From NCBI GenBank assembly GCA_016715115.1, contig JADKBM010000007.1:1-8643 (forward strand): a stretch of DNA of 8,643 bases, written 5' to 3'. Of this stretch, positions 1-7,836 are shown piece by piece. This DNA comes from Acidobacteriota bacterium (GTDB taxonomy: Bacteria > Acidobacteriota > Blastocatellia > Pyrinomonadales > Pyrinomonadaceae). The notes beneath the pieces are model-generated. The model made no database searches, had not been told where the DNA came from, and was given only the letters and a program-made list of their open reading frames with translations. The stretch's first letter is position 1. The number at the start of each line of letters is the position of its first letter. Made by a program: the position numbers and the translations under genes.

Positions 1-77
1 CGCGAACGCCCGGTTCTGCGTTGACGCGCTCCCTCGGTCGTTTTCTTCCGTCAGCCTCATGGTCAGGAGAAAAGTGA

Positions 78-158
78 ATCGTATTTGTGATTGCGGACGA
101 TCCGATTGGCGGTGCCGGCAATCGACACATCACGGTCGGCGTGTTTCCCGATATTTAG
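78..158 (+). CDS. Possible C-terminal tail of an upstream protein (fragment)
   Basis: A short open stretch in the third forward frame, ending at TAG 156-158, translates to a hydrophobic and glycine-rich tail containing VFVIADDPIGGAG and ITVGVFPDI. Its codons favour purine at the first position, as real coding sequence does. The frame is closed upstream by TGA at 75-77, while the second frame is open from base 2 to about 80, so the tail would join that frame through an indel like those seen elsewhere in the window. No family is recognised. It could be chance; the rest of 1-282 holds nothing I can support. Confidence 0.2.
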   Translation: MVFVIADDPIGGAGNRHITVGVFPDI

Positions 159-282
159 GAAATCCTCGTTACGAAAATCGAATGCCGGCGCCGTTCAAAT
201 CAATCCGCTTTACTTGATTAAAATCCCTTGCGAAGTAAAATCAGTCTTGCACTTCGATTTTTGCGCCAGAATTCAACCAAAT

Positions 283-1830
283 ATGTCATTCTTCCCGATT
301 CCGAGCATGCTTTTGCGGCAGCTCTACACGAACAACAGTCTCAAGAACACCGATGGCGGCGTGCAGTTCGCACTCAAGAACCGGCTCAGCGACGGCGAAT
401 TCGGCGAATTGACCGGTGTCACATCGACGGCCGAGACATCGATCTCGGTTCGGTCACGCTCGATCTCGGCGACGGCGCCTTTATTCCGGCAGCATCGGTC
501 CGCGACGTTTCATTTCCGCTCCGCACGGTCCTGACCGTGCGCTGCGCTCGGGCTTCAGCTTGAGAACGGGAAACACAAGATCGGAATCGCATTCAAGGCC
601 AAGCCCTTCGGCTCGCTGAAATTCGACGTCGGTGATTCGATTGCCGAGACCGAAAGCCTCGAAGTCCGCATCCCGCGCGACGAGACCGACGACTACGGCG
701 AAGCGGCGATCAAATCGCGTCAGGACTTCGTCGAACAGTATTCCGGCGCGAAGCTCGAACATCTCCGGAGTTATTCGTTCGACCCGCGGACCACGTCCGG
801 GAATTGCGAGAATTTCACCGGCGTCGCGCAGATCCCGATCGGTTTTGCGGGGCCGCTCAAAGTCAACGGCGAGTTCGCAACGGGCGAGTACCTGATCCCG
901 CTGGCGACAACCGAGGGCACGCTGATCGCGTCCTACAACCGCGGAATCAAGGTTTTGAATCTGTCTGGCGGCGTCAAAGCGACTGTCGTCAGCGACGCGA
1001 TGCAGCGCGCACCGGTCTTTGTTTTCGAAGACGCGCGCGCGGGTCGAAAATTCGTTTCGTGGGTGCTCGAGCACATCGACAAGATCAAAGAGGAAGCCGA
1101 AGCGACTTCGTCGGTCGCAAAACTCAAATACATCGATCCGTACACGTCGAACAAATTCGTATATCTGCGTTTCAATTACACGACCGGCGACGCCGCCGGC
1201 CAGAATATGGTCGGACGCGCGACATTCGCCGCCTGCAGTTGGATCATCGATGCCTACGAAGAGAACGTGATCAAGCATTTCTATCTCGAATCGAACTTCG
1301 CGACCGACAAAAAGGCGTCGCAGGTCAACGTGATGCGGACGCGCGGGAAACGCGTTACGGCGGAATGCACGGTTCCGCGAAACGTGCTTATCGAACATAT
1401 GCGCGTCGAACCCGAATCGTTGGTCTATCATTCGGGCGTCGCGAATGTCGGATCGTTTATGTCGGGCGCGAACAACAACGGCGCGCATTCGGCGAACGGC
1501 ATTACGGCGATGTTCATCGCAACCGGACAGGACGTCGCGAACGTCTCGGAATCGTCGGCGGGAATCATCTATTCGGAACTGACGGCGGAGAAGGATCTCT
1601 ACATCTCGATCACCATTCCGTCGCTGATCGTCGCCACGCACGGCGGCGGAACGGGCCTCGCGACGCAGCGCGAATGCCTCGAAGTGCTCGGTTGCGTCGG
1701 CCGCGGAACGGTCAACAAATTCGCCGAGATCGTCGCCGGCGTCGTCCTCGCGGGCGAGATCTCGTTGGGCTCCGCTATTTCGAGCTCCGATTGGGTCTCG
1801 AGCCACGAGAAGTACGGAAGGAATCGGTAG
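283..1830 (+). CDS. Class I hydroxymethylglutaryl-CoA reductase with extra N-terminal domain (two frameshifts)
   Basis: Reduces HMG-CoA to mevalonate with NAD(P)H, the committed step of the mevalonate route to isoprenoids; soluble, since no membrane helices are seen. About 516 residues. Residues 1 to about 130 form an extra domain beginning MSFFPIPSMLLRQLY. The catalytic domain starts near the ENFTGVAQIPIGFAGPL substrate-loop motif. Catalytic residues are visible: Glu about 211 in ATTEG, Lys about 343 in TDKK, Asp about 417 in GQD, His about 508 in SSHEK near the C terminus; spacing matches class I enzymes. GDAAGQNM and HGGGTGL are also typical. Two indels break the frame: one base lost near 424 and a shift near 538-541 (probably a GC pair lost); between them the true frame is the third. 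ATG 283 was chosen because the conserved-looking domain begins there; no clear Shine-Dalgarno is seen. ATG 307 is an alternative. The family call is very secure. Confidence 0.93.
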
Positions 1831-1860
1831 TTCGGAGTTCCGCCTTCAGGCGGCCCGCGT
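1831..1860. repeat. REP-like palindromic element
   Basis: Immediately after the reductase stop lies a perfect 5-bp GC stem with a TTCA loop (CCGCC 1840-1844, GGCGG 1849-1853), flanked by TTCGGAGTT and CCCGCG. Short hairpins of this form between same-strand genes resemble REP elements mobilised by RAYT transposases. Only one copy is seen here and there is no T-tract, so a rho-independent terminator is less likely. Confidence 0.4.
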
Positions 1861-1868
1861 TTTCCGAT

Positions 1869-3022
1869 ATGTTCATCTTCGTGAACCTCTTTGTCTGGTA
1901 CTTTTGGATCTTCGTCCTTCTGCCGACTCACGAATGCGGTCACGCCACCGCCGCAAGATTGATGCGGATGCGCGTCCACGCGATGATTATCGGATACGGG
2001 CGGAATCTGTTCAGATTCGAGGCCTTCGGCGTGCCGACTCGAGATCAACGCGAGACCGTTGAACGGATTGACGATCGCGCTTCCGGACGGGCATCGATTC
2101 ATAAGGCTCCGATTCTGGATTTTCAATCTCGGCGGCATCGGAACGCATATTTTCTTCATCGCGATCGCCGTGCTTCTTGCCCCGCCGACCGACATCTGGT
2201 CATTTCTCGGCGCGCTGACAAATCGTCCCGCATGGATCGAAACATTCATTCTTGCGAACGCGTTTCTGTTTTTTGCCAACGCGATTCCGTATAAAATCAA
2301 TATGCCTCAAGGTTCATACCTTTCCGACGGCTACCGCGTTTTTCAGATCCCGTTCGCGCGGATTGAAAATCTGATACCGTTTGAAAAGCTGACCGAACGC
2401 CTCGAAGCCTGGAATTTGCTGAGAACCGGCGAAGTACTCAAGGCAAAAGAGAAATACCTGCAACTGGTTTCCGAGAATCCGGTCGATATGCTTGCCAAAC
2501 ACGATCTCGCGGTCGCCGAGCTCTCGCTGGGCAATTTCGCGTTCGCCCGGACCGTCTTTAGGGAGGCGCTCGAATCGAAAGAGTTCGAATTACCGGCAAT
2601 GAATCTGCTCGTCAAAAACAACATTGCCTGGGTAAGCGCGATTCTCGGAGAACCGGAAATGCTTGCCGAAGCCGATCGATTTGCCGGCGAAGCATACGCT
2701 TCAAATCCCAAATTGGTCAATTTCATCGGAACAACCGGCGCCGTCCTCGCGCCTCGGGCATTATCAGGCCGGTTTGCGCCTGCTTGAGGATGCCTTCGGG
2801 AAGACAAGCGAAACCGCGGCCCGCGCGGCAAACGCCTGTTTCATTGCCTATGCATACGCCGGAATCGGCGACTTCAAGCAAAGTGATCATTGGATGAACA
2901 AAGCCCGGACGATCGATCCGGACAACGCATGCTTGGGAATCCTGAGCAAGGAGGTAGAAGCCTTCAGGGCGAAACAAGACCAATGGTTTTACGGACATTT
3001 GCCGGTGGGTTCAAACGACTAA
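1869..3022 (+). CDS. M50 family (site-2 protease-like) membrane metallopeptidase with C-terminal TPR region (two frameshifts)
   Basis: An intramembrane zinc protease-like protein of about 383-385 residues. The N-terminal hydrophobic helix (residues 1-20) runs straight into the zinc-binding motif HECGH (21-25), as in M50 enzymes. After a frame change near 2037 the chain continues with INARPLNGLTIALPDGH, two hydrophobic helices (GTHIFFIAIAVLL and ETFILANAFLFFANA), then NAIP plus SDG, matching the second M50 metal-ligand motif NxxP...DG. From about residue 175 a soluble helical region follows (RTGEVLKAKEKYLQL, LAVAELSLGNFAFAR, ANACFIAYAYAGIGDF), typical of TPR repeats. A second frame change near 2750 fits loss of GC in a GCGC run. 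No PDZ domain is seen. Start ATG 1869 follows the reductase by 38 bp without a clear Shine-Dalgarno. The substrate is unknown. The M50 call is strong, the TPR call good. Confidence 0.85.
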
Positions 3023-3031
3023 CGTTTGGCC

Positions 3032-3043
3032 CGGGCATGCCCG
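3032..3043. terminator. Palindrome between convergent genes
   Basis: CGGGCATGCCCG is a perfect 12-bp palindrome in the 23-bp gap between the protease stop (3022) and the TfoX-N stop (3046), followed by TTT on the plus strand. Its position between convergent genes suggests a shared terminator, but the stem is short and the T-tract poor. Confidence 0.3.
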
Positions 3044-3045
3044 TT

Positions 3046-3371
3046 TCACCTTTTCGCTTTTTTCGGTTTTGGCGCCGGAAGAGCTTCTTCGGTGTTCCTG
3101 ATGAGTTCGCTCAGCCATTCGCGATCCTCGATCGGGTCGGTGATCAGCAACGACGGTTTCGCGCGGGATATGCCGCGGCCTCGGTGAAATCACCGATAAA
3201 CTGCTTTCCGGCGTCGGTCGGTTTGATAAACAGTCGGTCGTCAGCGACCACTCCGACGACCTTGCCTTTGGAATACAGCGAGTATTCGCCGAACATCGCG
3301 CGATAGGACATACAGCAATCGGGATCGATTTGATCGACGATGAATTGGACTGTTTCGATTTTTGAAGCCAT
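3046..3371 (-). CDS. TfoX/Sxy N-terminal domain protein (one frameshift)
   Basis: Small protein of about 108 residues consisting of a single TfoX N-terminal domain. Visible signs are MASKIETVQFIVDQ at the start, the family signature RAMFGEYSLY at about 22-31, then GVVADDRLFIKPT, and after the frameshift PSLLITDPIEDREWLSELI and a lysine-rich tail. One base is missing near 3160-3167 (a CCCGCGCG stretch on the coding strand); restoring it gives AAAYPGAKPSLL and reads to TGA at 3048-3046. ATG 3371 is chosen because the domain begins there; the frame is open further up to 3515 but that extension does not resemble the family. In Haemophilus full-length TfoX/Sxy regulates competence; single-domain proteins like this are widespread and mostly uncharacterised, so no competence role should be assumed. 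Confidence 0.85.
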
Positions 3372-3637
3372 AGGTTTTTGCAGCCAGCGGCGCGGACGCA
3401 CGGGACCATTAACTCCGCTGCGGGTAAACGCCCAAGTTGTTCCGTCAACACCGGTGAAAACCACCGTCGTAGTGCCTTCTGTTCGGCATACCGCCACCAT
3501 CGTATCGTATGACATCCAACAGCCTGAGAGAGCTCAATGCCCTGTTTTCCAGGCTCGGCAGAAACCTTTCGTCAAAGCCCTGAGTGCCGTCGCCTGCATG
3601 AGCGTGTCAAGGGAATCAACTCGATTAATCCCCATAC

Positions 3638-4014
3638 TCAACCGCGCTGTTGTTTCGGTACAATCAACATAATCTGTATTCCCTGGACCCCGGCGTTGGT
3701 CCTCCACGCTCCCGGATTATCTGCATCATAATTGGCCTGCTCTCCAAGTAGGGATTCCATCGTAGCGAACGCCACCAGTATTGATCCCCGATACGCTTCC
3801 AGACAAATCCGAGGCGAGGATACCAGTTGTGCCAAATTCGGAGCTCGTCATATTCTCAATCGCAAGCGAGATTTGCGACGTTACTGCTAACCGACAGGGG
3901 CAGAGTTCACGCAAAGTAAAAGTTCTACCAAGATTTGGTTATCGTCCCTCCACTTAACCCAGCCCGAACCGGCATCTTTTTTGGCTGTTGTGATCCATCC
4001 AGACTTTTAACCAT
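3638..4014 (-). CDS. Unrecognised protein of about 125 residues (reconstructed across frames)
   Basis: No family is recognised. The reconstruction starts at ATG 4014, 7 bp after the stop of the upstream secreted-protein gene, and joins three frames: MVKSLDGSQQPKK, then DAGSGWVKWRDDN, then NLGRTFTLRE and VTSQISLAIENMTSSEFG through TGGVRYDGIPTWR, then ANYDADNPGAWRTN and GIQIMLIVPKQQRG, ending at TGA 3640-3638. The joins fit a missing A in the T-run 3977-3982 (plus strand), a missing base at the GG 3937-3938, and a shift at GGCC 3734-3737. First-codon-position purine bias supports these frames. The other two frames are also open over 3660-3850, so the reading is uncertain. Composition is rich in Gly, Ser, Thr and Asn with no membrane helix. 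Its place behind a secreted protein suggests co-transcription. It could instead be degenerate sequence. Confidence 0.4.
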
Positions 4015-4021
4015 TCGCCTC

Positions 4022-4646
4022 TTACTCAACAGGATGAAAAATCAATTCTGGTGACAAATCGATATTTAACTTTGCCATTTGGAGCTCCAGCAAAGGATTT
4101 TTCACTCGGTCGAATTCAATAGCAAAAACCTTCGTGATGTGTTCACCAGAGTTTCAAACTTCAGCGTCGGGTCATCTTTCTTGACAAACTTTTTCAGCCC
4201 GTTTTCTTCATTGACTATTACTTCGTAGCGATATTTGTCTTCGCCTCCATTTAAGCTAACACAGAAATAGTCCTGATGAAATGAAAAGGGCCGAATTCTT
4301 CGTTTTTCGTATTCAAACTTCCCATCGCTATCGTCATAATAGAATGTGAATTCGTACCAAAGGCTTCCGTCGTCATTGTAAAAACGAACGAAGTCGTTCT
4401 TGCCATACTTGTTACTTAGGACTATCAAGCCTTTCGTATCCTTGATCGAAGACTTATCGGCTTGCACAGTTTGCGACTCGCTTTGAGCATTCGTTCTGTT
4501 TGCATTCTCATTAACGTCCGCCGTTGTTCATTTCGATTTACTTCCGTACCGTTCGGCGGCGGAACCTGCGTGTTCGCAATTTCGGCGGAACAAGCCTGAG
4601 AAGTCAGCAAAGTTGAAAGCAAGCAAATGGCTGTCATTCTTTTCAT
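4022..4646 (-). CDS. Secreted or lipoprotein-like protein of unknown function (two frameshifts)
   Basis: About 208 residues after correction. The N terminus MKRMTAICLLSTLLTSQACSA is a clear signal peptide: basic start, hydrophobic core, then a cysteine at 19 in TSQAC, which is only a poor lipobox, so ordinary signal peptidase cleavage near ACSA is equally possible. A low-complexity linker rich in Pro, Asn, Thr and Gln follows to about residue 60. The body is rich in charged and aromatic residues in alternation (FVRFYNDDGSLWYEFTFYY, KFEYEKRRIRPFSFHQ), suggesting beta strands. A missing base near 4528 joins NRNE to TTADVNENANRTN; another near 4139 joins KFETLVNT to ITKVFAIEFDRVKNPLLEL. It ends IFHPVE at TAA 4024-4022. 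ATG 4646 is fixed by a strong Shine-Dalgarno. It is visibly AT-richer than the reductase. No family is recognised; it probably acts in the periplasm or at the outer membrane. Confidence 0.7.
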
Positions 4647-4655
4647 GCAACATCA

Positions 4656-4661
4656 CTCCTT
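4656..4661 (-). promoter_or_regulatory. Ribosome binding site of the secreted-protein gene
   Basis: AAGGAG on the minus strand lies 9 bases before ATG 4646 and decides that start. It is one of only two strong Shine-Dalgarno sequences in the window. Confidence 0.75.
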
Positions 4662-4678
4662 ATGCAAAATGCAATTCA

Positions 4679-5237
4679 TCATTTGAAGATCAACTTCCTG
4701 ACATTACCTTGAGTCACGACTACGACTTGGGAGTTTGTTTGGCTCCTGCCGTTCCCGCTGAAGCCGAGATGCCCGTGGTCGTTGTGTCCGCCAATAGCTT
4801 GCGGCCCAGTCGTCCCCTATTCCGCCCTTGACTATTTCCTTGATAGTTAGCGGTGAAGCCAAACGTCGAAGCGACGTTGTAAACGGCGTTGTTGGCCACG
4901 CTAAATTGTGAATCTGACCTGGCGGTTGTGCTGGAAACTTTCCCATTTGTGTTTATGTACCGGAAGTCAATATCCAGACCGCTTGATCTCCTAAATGTCC
5001 GTGTCCACCGTGGTGCCCCGATTTCTATTCTTCTTAGATTTTTGCCACGGATCGCTTCCGTTTGGCGACATGTCTCAAACGACATAGTTATCCCGTAATC
5101 ATCCTTCAATACGGCGGAAAGTCCGGACAAAGGTCGCTGCGATGATCCCAAGAAATCTAAGTTTATATCCTGTTTGGCGCCAAAACAAGACTTCAACGTA
5201 CCGGAGATCGCAGTCCGGACGCGACCGGCTGACTCAT
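4679..5237 (-). CDS. Unrecognised protein of about 186 residues (reconstructed across frames)
   Basis: No family is recognised. The best supported part (about 5196-4818) contains KQDINLDFLGSSQRPLSGL, DDYGITMSFETCRQ, GLDIDFRYINTNGKVSS and YNVASTFGFTANYQGNSQG. Adding one base to the C-run 4814-4817 (plus strand) moves it to a frame reading GPQAIGGHNDHGHLGFSGN and SQVVVVTQGNVRKLIFK, stopping at TGA 4681-4679, 32 bp before the next gene. Without that correction it would end at about 4720 in KQTPKS. The start is unresolved: ATG 5237 overlaps the stop of the upstream membrane-protein gene as ATGA, which suggests translational coupling, but needs another indel at about 5220; TTG 5196 is the in-frame alternative. 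The glycine-, asparagine- and serine-rich C-terminal half looks like a beta-rich surface or secreted domain, yet no signal peptide is visible. Confidence 0.45.
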
Positions 5238-5674
5238 TCCGGCCTTGACCACATAACGAAGTTCTTGAATACGTAAATCCAAGGCACTATCAGCGCGACA
5301 AAAGGCGCGGCGACAAAGACGTGCGCCATTTCGTCGGCCGGCGAACCGGCTAAAGTGCCTGCCTGCCAAAGCGGATAGGCAACGACAAAAAGCCACAGGG
5401 TCTTGTAGAAGATCATAAAGATGACCAGGGGAAGCCACTTGAGCGGCCGCAGCAGCCCGAAAATACCCAAGGTCGGATATGCGGCCCAGACGCACCAGGC
5501 GACCGCTTTTGTGTGGTCCCAAGGGCCTTCGTGTTTGAAGATCGTCTGCCAAGCCTCGGTCGCGACGCCGACGATCATCAGGAAATAGAGGACCCGCAGC
5601 AAGTAGATGTTTATCGGGCGAACGCCCTCATATTTCTCTTGGTTTGGCGTGAAAATGTATTTGAAGAATCGCAT
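5234..5674 (-). CDS. Conserved-type four-helix integral membrane protein, function unknown
   Basis: Intact gene of 146 residues. The N terminus MRFFKYIFTPNQEKYEGVRP is cytoplasm-like, followed by four hydrophobic segments: NIYLLRVLYFLMIVGVAT (about 21-40), VAWCVWAAYPTLGIFGLL (about 58-75), WLPLVIFMIFYKTLWLFVVA (about 79-98) and VFVAAPFVALIVPWIYVF (about 118-135). Conserved-looking charged and aromatic spots include the HEGPWDHTKA loop and SPADEMAH. It resembles small uncharacterised inner-membrane proteins I have seen in other bacteria, but I cannot name a family. ATG 5674 is preferred; an in-frame TTG at 5680 would add two residues. It lies 60 bp downstream of the DUF4386 gene on the same strand, and its TGA overlaps a possible ATG of the next gene, so all three may be co-transcribed. 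Confidence 0.85.
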   Translation of the reverse strand: MRFFKYIFTPNQEKYEGVRPINIYLLRVLYFLMIVGVATEAWQTIFKHEGPWDHTKAVAWCVWAAYPTLGIFGLLRPLKWLPLVIFMIFYKTLWLFVVAYPLWQAGTLAGSPADEMAHVFVAAPFVALIVPWIYVFKNFVMWSRPE

Positions 5675-5734
5675 AATCAAACTTACGGTCAGCTCAAGAG
5701 AATCGTTCCGTCGAACGTGTTTTTTTGGTCGGCG

Positions 5735-6430
5735 TCAGGCTGTGCCGAATTCCGTTTCGCCGGCGCTTCCATCGGAGAGGCCCTTTGCAATCAGCCAAAT
5801 CGCTGCGGCGGCATGGATCGGAGCGAGCGGCATCGCTAAATAGCCCAACGACGGGTAACCGAGGAACATCATCGCCGTGACACCCGTAAACTGACTTGCA
5901 ACACCGACAATGCCAACCATCGACAGTTGACGCGGTACAAGCCGAAACCGCCAAAGAGAAATGTAAAACGTCATCATCCACGCGCCGATCGCGACGAGCT
6001 GGACCACGTGGGCCGACCGCCGCATCGAGGCCGCCACCGCGCCCCACGCCTGATAAACGGCTGCCTCGGCTCCGCCCGAGTTCGTAAACCGCTCGCTGAC
6101 CGAGAGCATCGACATCACCGTCGAGTTGTGCACCGCGTCGAGTCCGCAACTGATCGCGCATATTCCCAGAAACCAAAGCGCGGCCCCCAAACTATGCTGC
6201 CGCAGGACGGGGAACATCTTGATACCCAAAAACAGTGTCAGCGCGGCGCCGGCGAATGCGAGTCCGATTCCCGTTCGTATCTGCGCGCCGCTCGCCGCCG
6301 CCGCCTCAAGAAAGTCAGGATATCCGCCGTTCAATCCGCGCATCAACACAAATGGGAATATCAGCGCGGAAACCATCTGCAGCAACAGTAAAATGCCCAC
6401 CGTTCGCCCGACGCTTGTCGCAGTTCTCAT
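5735..6430 (-). CDS. DUF4386-type integral membrane protein
   Basis: Intact gene of 231 residues with about six membrane segments: residues 11-31 (VGILLLLQMVSALIFPFVLM), about 50-70, about 82-100 (LGAALWFLGICAISCGLDAV), about 140-160 (VVQLVAIGAWMMTFYISLW), about 170-190 and about 200-218 (PIHAAAAIWLIAKG). The opening with one helix followed by an exposed loop, and the overall length, fit the DUF4386 family, whose function is unknown. The start is fixed by a strong ribosome binding site. The gene lies 99 bp downstream of the MDR oxidoreductase and 60 bp upstream of the four-helix membrane protein, consistent with an operon. High GC and good codon bias match the reductase region. The membrane-protein call is certain, the family name good. 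Confidence 0.82.
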   Translation of the reverse strand: MRTATSVGRTVGILLLLQMVSALIFPFVLMRGLNGGYPDFLEAAAASGAQIRTGIGLAFAGAALTLFLGIKMFPVLRQHSLGAALWFLGICAISCGLDAVHNSTVMSMLSVSERFTNSGGAEAAVYQAWGAVAASMRRSAHVVQLVAIGAWMMTFYISLWRFRLVPRQLSMVGIVGVASQFTGVTAMMFLGYPSLGYLAMPLAPIHAAAAIWLIAKGLSDGSAGETEFGTA

Positions 6431-6439
6431 ACGCGAGTT

Positions 6440-6446
6440 CCTCCTT
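6440..6446 (-). promoter_or_regulatory. Ribosome binding site of the DUF4386 gene
   Basis: AAGGAGG on the minus strand ends 9 bases before ATG 6430, an ideal Shine-Dalgarno that fixes the start and shows the gene is meant to be well translated. Confidence 0.8.
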
Positions 6447-6529
6447 ATCCTGTGACTTGTCTTGCTTTACGACCTGACCTTCGGAAAGTTTCGCTTCGCC
6501 CGATTCCGGCGATTTGAGCAGTCGGAATT

Positions 6530-7499
6530 TCATTCGTGAACCGAGATCACGACCTTTCCGCGGGCGTGTCTGGTGTCGACATAGCGGATCGCGTCCGGAA
6601 CTTCACTCAGCTGATAAGTGCGGTCGATGGCCGGTGTTAACGTGCCGCACTCGATCAGACCGGCCAGAATCTGCAGGTCATCGCTGCCGGTTTTCGCCAT
6701 GAACGAGGTTAATTTTTGACCGGCGAAGAGAGACAGCAACGGAGTCTTGAAAGTGCTTGCGAACATATTGATCATCGACGTGTCGACCCCGAGGACGCCG
6801 GCGCCGACCCATTTTCCTTTCGGGGTCAATATGCGCCTCAAAGCCAGAAGCGGCTTGTCTGAAACGAGATCTAAGATTACGTCATAGCGTTCGCCGCTCT
6901 CGAGCATATCCTCGCGTGTGTAATCGATCACAAGATCAGCCCCGAGGCCGCGCGCGAGATCTACGTTTCGCGTGCTGCAAACAGCGGTTACATCGGCGCC
7001 CATCCATTTTGCGATCTGCACGGCGAACGTTCCGACTCCCCGAAGCCCCGTTGATCAGCACCTTTTGGCCGGGAACAACACCGGCGACGTCCCGAAGGCC
7101 CTGCAGCGCGGTAATGCCCGCGACAGTGACACATGCCGCCGCTTCAAATCCGATACTCGGGGGGTTTGCGACAACTTTCGACTCGCGCGGACACGCATAC
7201 TCGGCAAAACCTCCGCCGCCGGAACCTCCGAATACAGCATCGCCGGGCTTGAAACGGGTGACGTTTCGCCCGATCGCTTCAACCTCGCCCGCGACATCGG
7301 CGCCCGGACGTCTGACCTTTGTCCCGATCATCCGGAACATCAGATTTCGCAACCACGGTGCGGTCTTCAGCAGATGCCCGTCGAGCGGATTCACCGACGC
7401 CGATCGGACACGCAGCAATACTTCGTCGTCCGCCGGTACGGGCTTTTCAATCTCGGCGAGATGCACTGTATGCGAAGGGCCGTAAACGATCGCTTTCAT
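6530..7499 (-). CDS. Zinc-independent MDR family NAD(P)-dependent oxidoreductase (one frameshift)
   Basis: Medium-chain dehydrogenase/reductase of about 323 residues, close in style to quinone oxidoreductase and RTN4IP1-like enzymes; cytoplasmic. The N-terminal GroES-like domain shows MKAIVYG, the family motif SASVNPLD (34-40), GADVAGEVEAIGRNV and FKPGDAVFG. The catalytic zinc cysteine and histidine of true alcohol dehydrogenases are absent. The nucleotide-binding loop at about 150 reads NGASG and then runs out of frame; adding two G to the four-G run (plus-strand C 7038-7041) restores NGASGGVGTFAVQIAKW, the canonical dinucleotide-binding loop. The second half continues with GADLVIDYTREDM, YDVILDLV and HARGKVVISV to TGA 6532-6530. 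No strong Shine-Dalgarno precedes ATG 7499, but the family start MKA makes it convincing. The substrate cannot be told from sequence. Confidence 0.9.
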
Positions 7500-7682
7500 T
7501 TAATGGATTTACGAGAGCGGAACCGAAAAGTTCGAGTGATATCGCCAGCATCGCGCGAGGCTGAAACGAACAGCATGTGCACCGAGTCATTTTCGGGACA
7601 GGATCAGCCTTCAGATCGGTAATTAAATCAAAATCCGCTTTTCGTTAAATCAAGATTGCTCAATAGTGAAATTCTGCCCGCA

Positions 7683-7836
7683 AATCTTCGCTGATCCGCG
7701 CGAATGGAAATCCGGACCAACGCGCTGCAAGAGAGGCGGGGTTTTGAAATTCAGCCGCCCGACGGGCCAAAGTGTTGAAATGCCCTTTGTTCGTGAGGAT
7801 CCAGTAGAATAATGTTCGCGCGGATTGGCGGAGATT
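7683..7836. repeat. Imperfect 23-bp inverted repeat
   Basis: The left arm 7683-7705 (core ATCCGCGCGAA) pairs with the reverse complement of 7814-7836, 19 of 23 bases matching, with 108 bp between. Repeats built on the words TTCGCG and GGATT between genes look like a dispersed intergenic element. Nothing between the arms is coding. Confidence 0.5.

Noticed and set aside
247..275. Promoter TTGCAC - 17 bp - AATTCA before the reductase
   Set aside because: The -10 box matches consensus at only two of six positions, so chance is as likely.
91..282. N-terminal extension of the reductase frame from ATG 91
   Set aside because: The frame is open but the translation lacks codon bias and resemblance to the family; ATG 283 opens the conserved-looking domain.
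481..1806. 441-codon open frame antisense to HMG-CoA reductase
   Set aside because: Arg/Asp-rich, low-diversity translation typical of the shadow of a high-GC gene; the opposite strand is an unmistakable reductase.
804..2294. 496-codon forward frame overlapping the reductase and the protease
   Set aside because: Arg-rich shadow of the reductase up to 1830; only 1869 to about 2037 is real, as the N terminus of the M50 protein.
3372..3515. 48-residue extension upstream of the TfoX-N start
   Set aside because: Open frame only; Thr/Arg-rich sequence unlike the family, and other frames are equally open.
3537..3731. Forward open frame in the gap upstream of the TfoX-N gene
   Set aside because: Pro/Cys-rich translation without codon bias; overlaps the better supported minus-strand reading.
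3638..5237. Toxin-immunity (polymorphic toxin) cassette
   Set aside because: No RHS repeats, nuclease motif or conserved toxin domain is visible; unknown genes next to a secreted protein are not enough.
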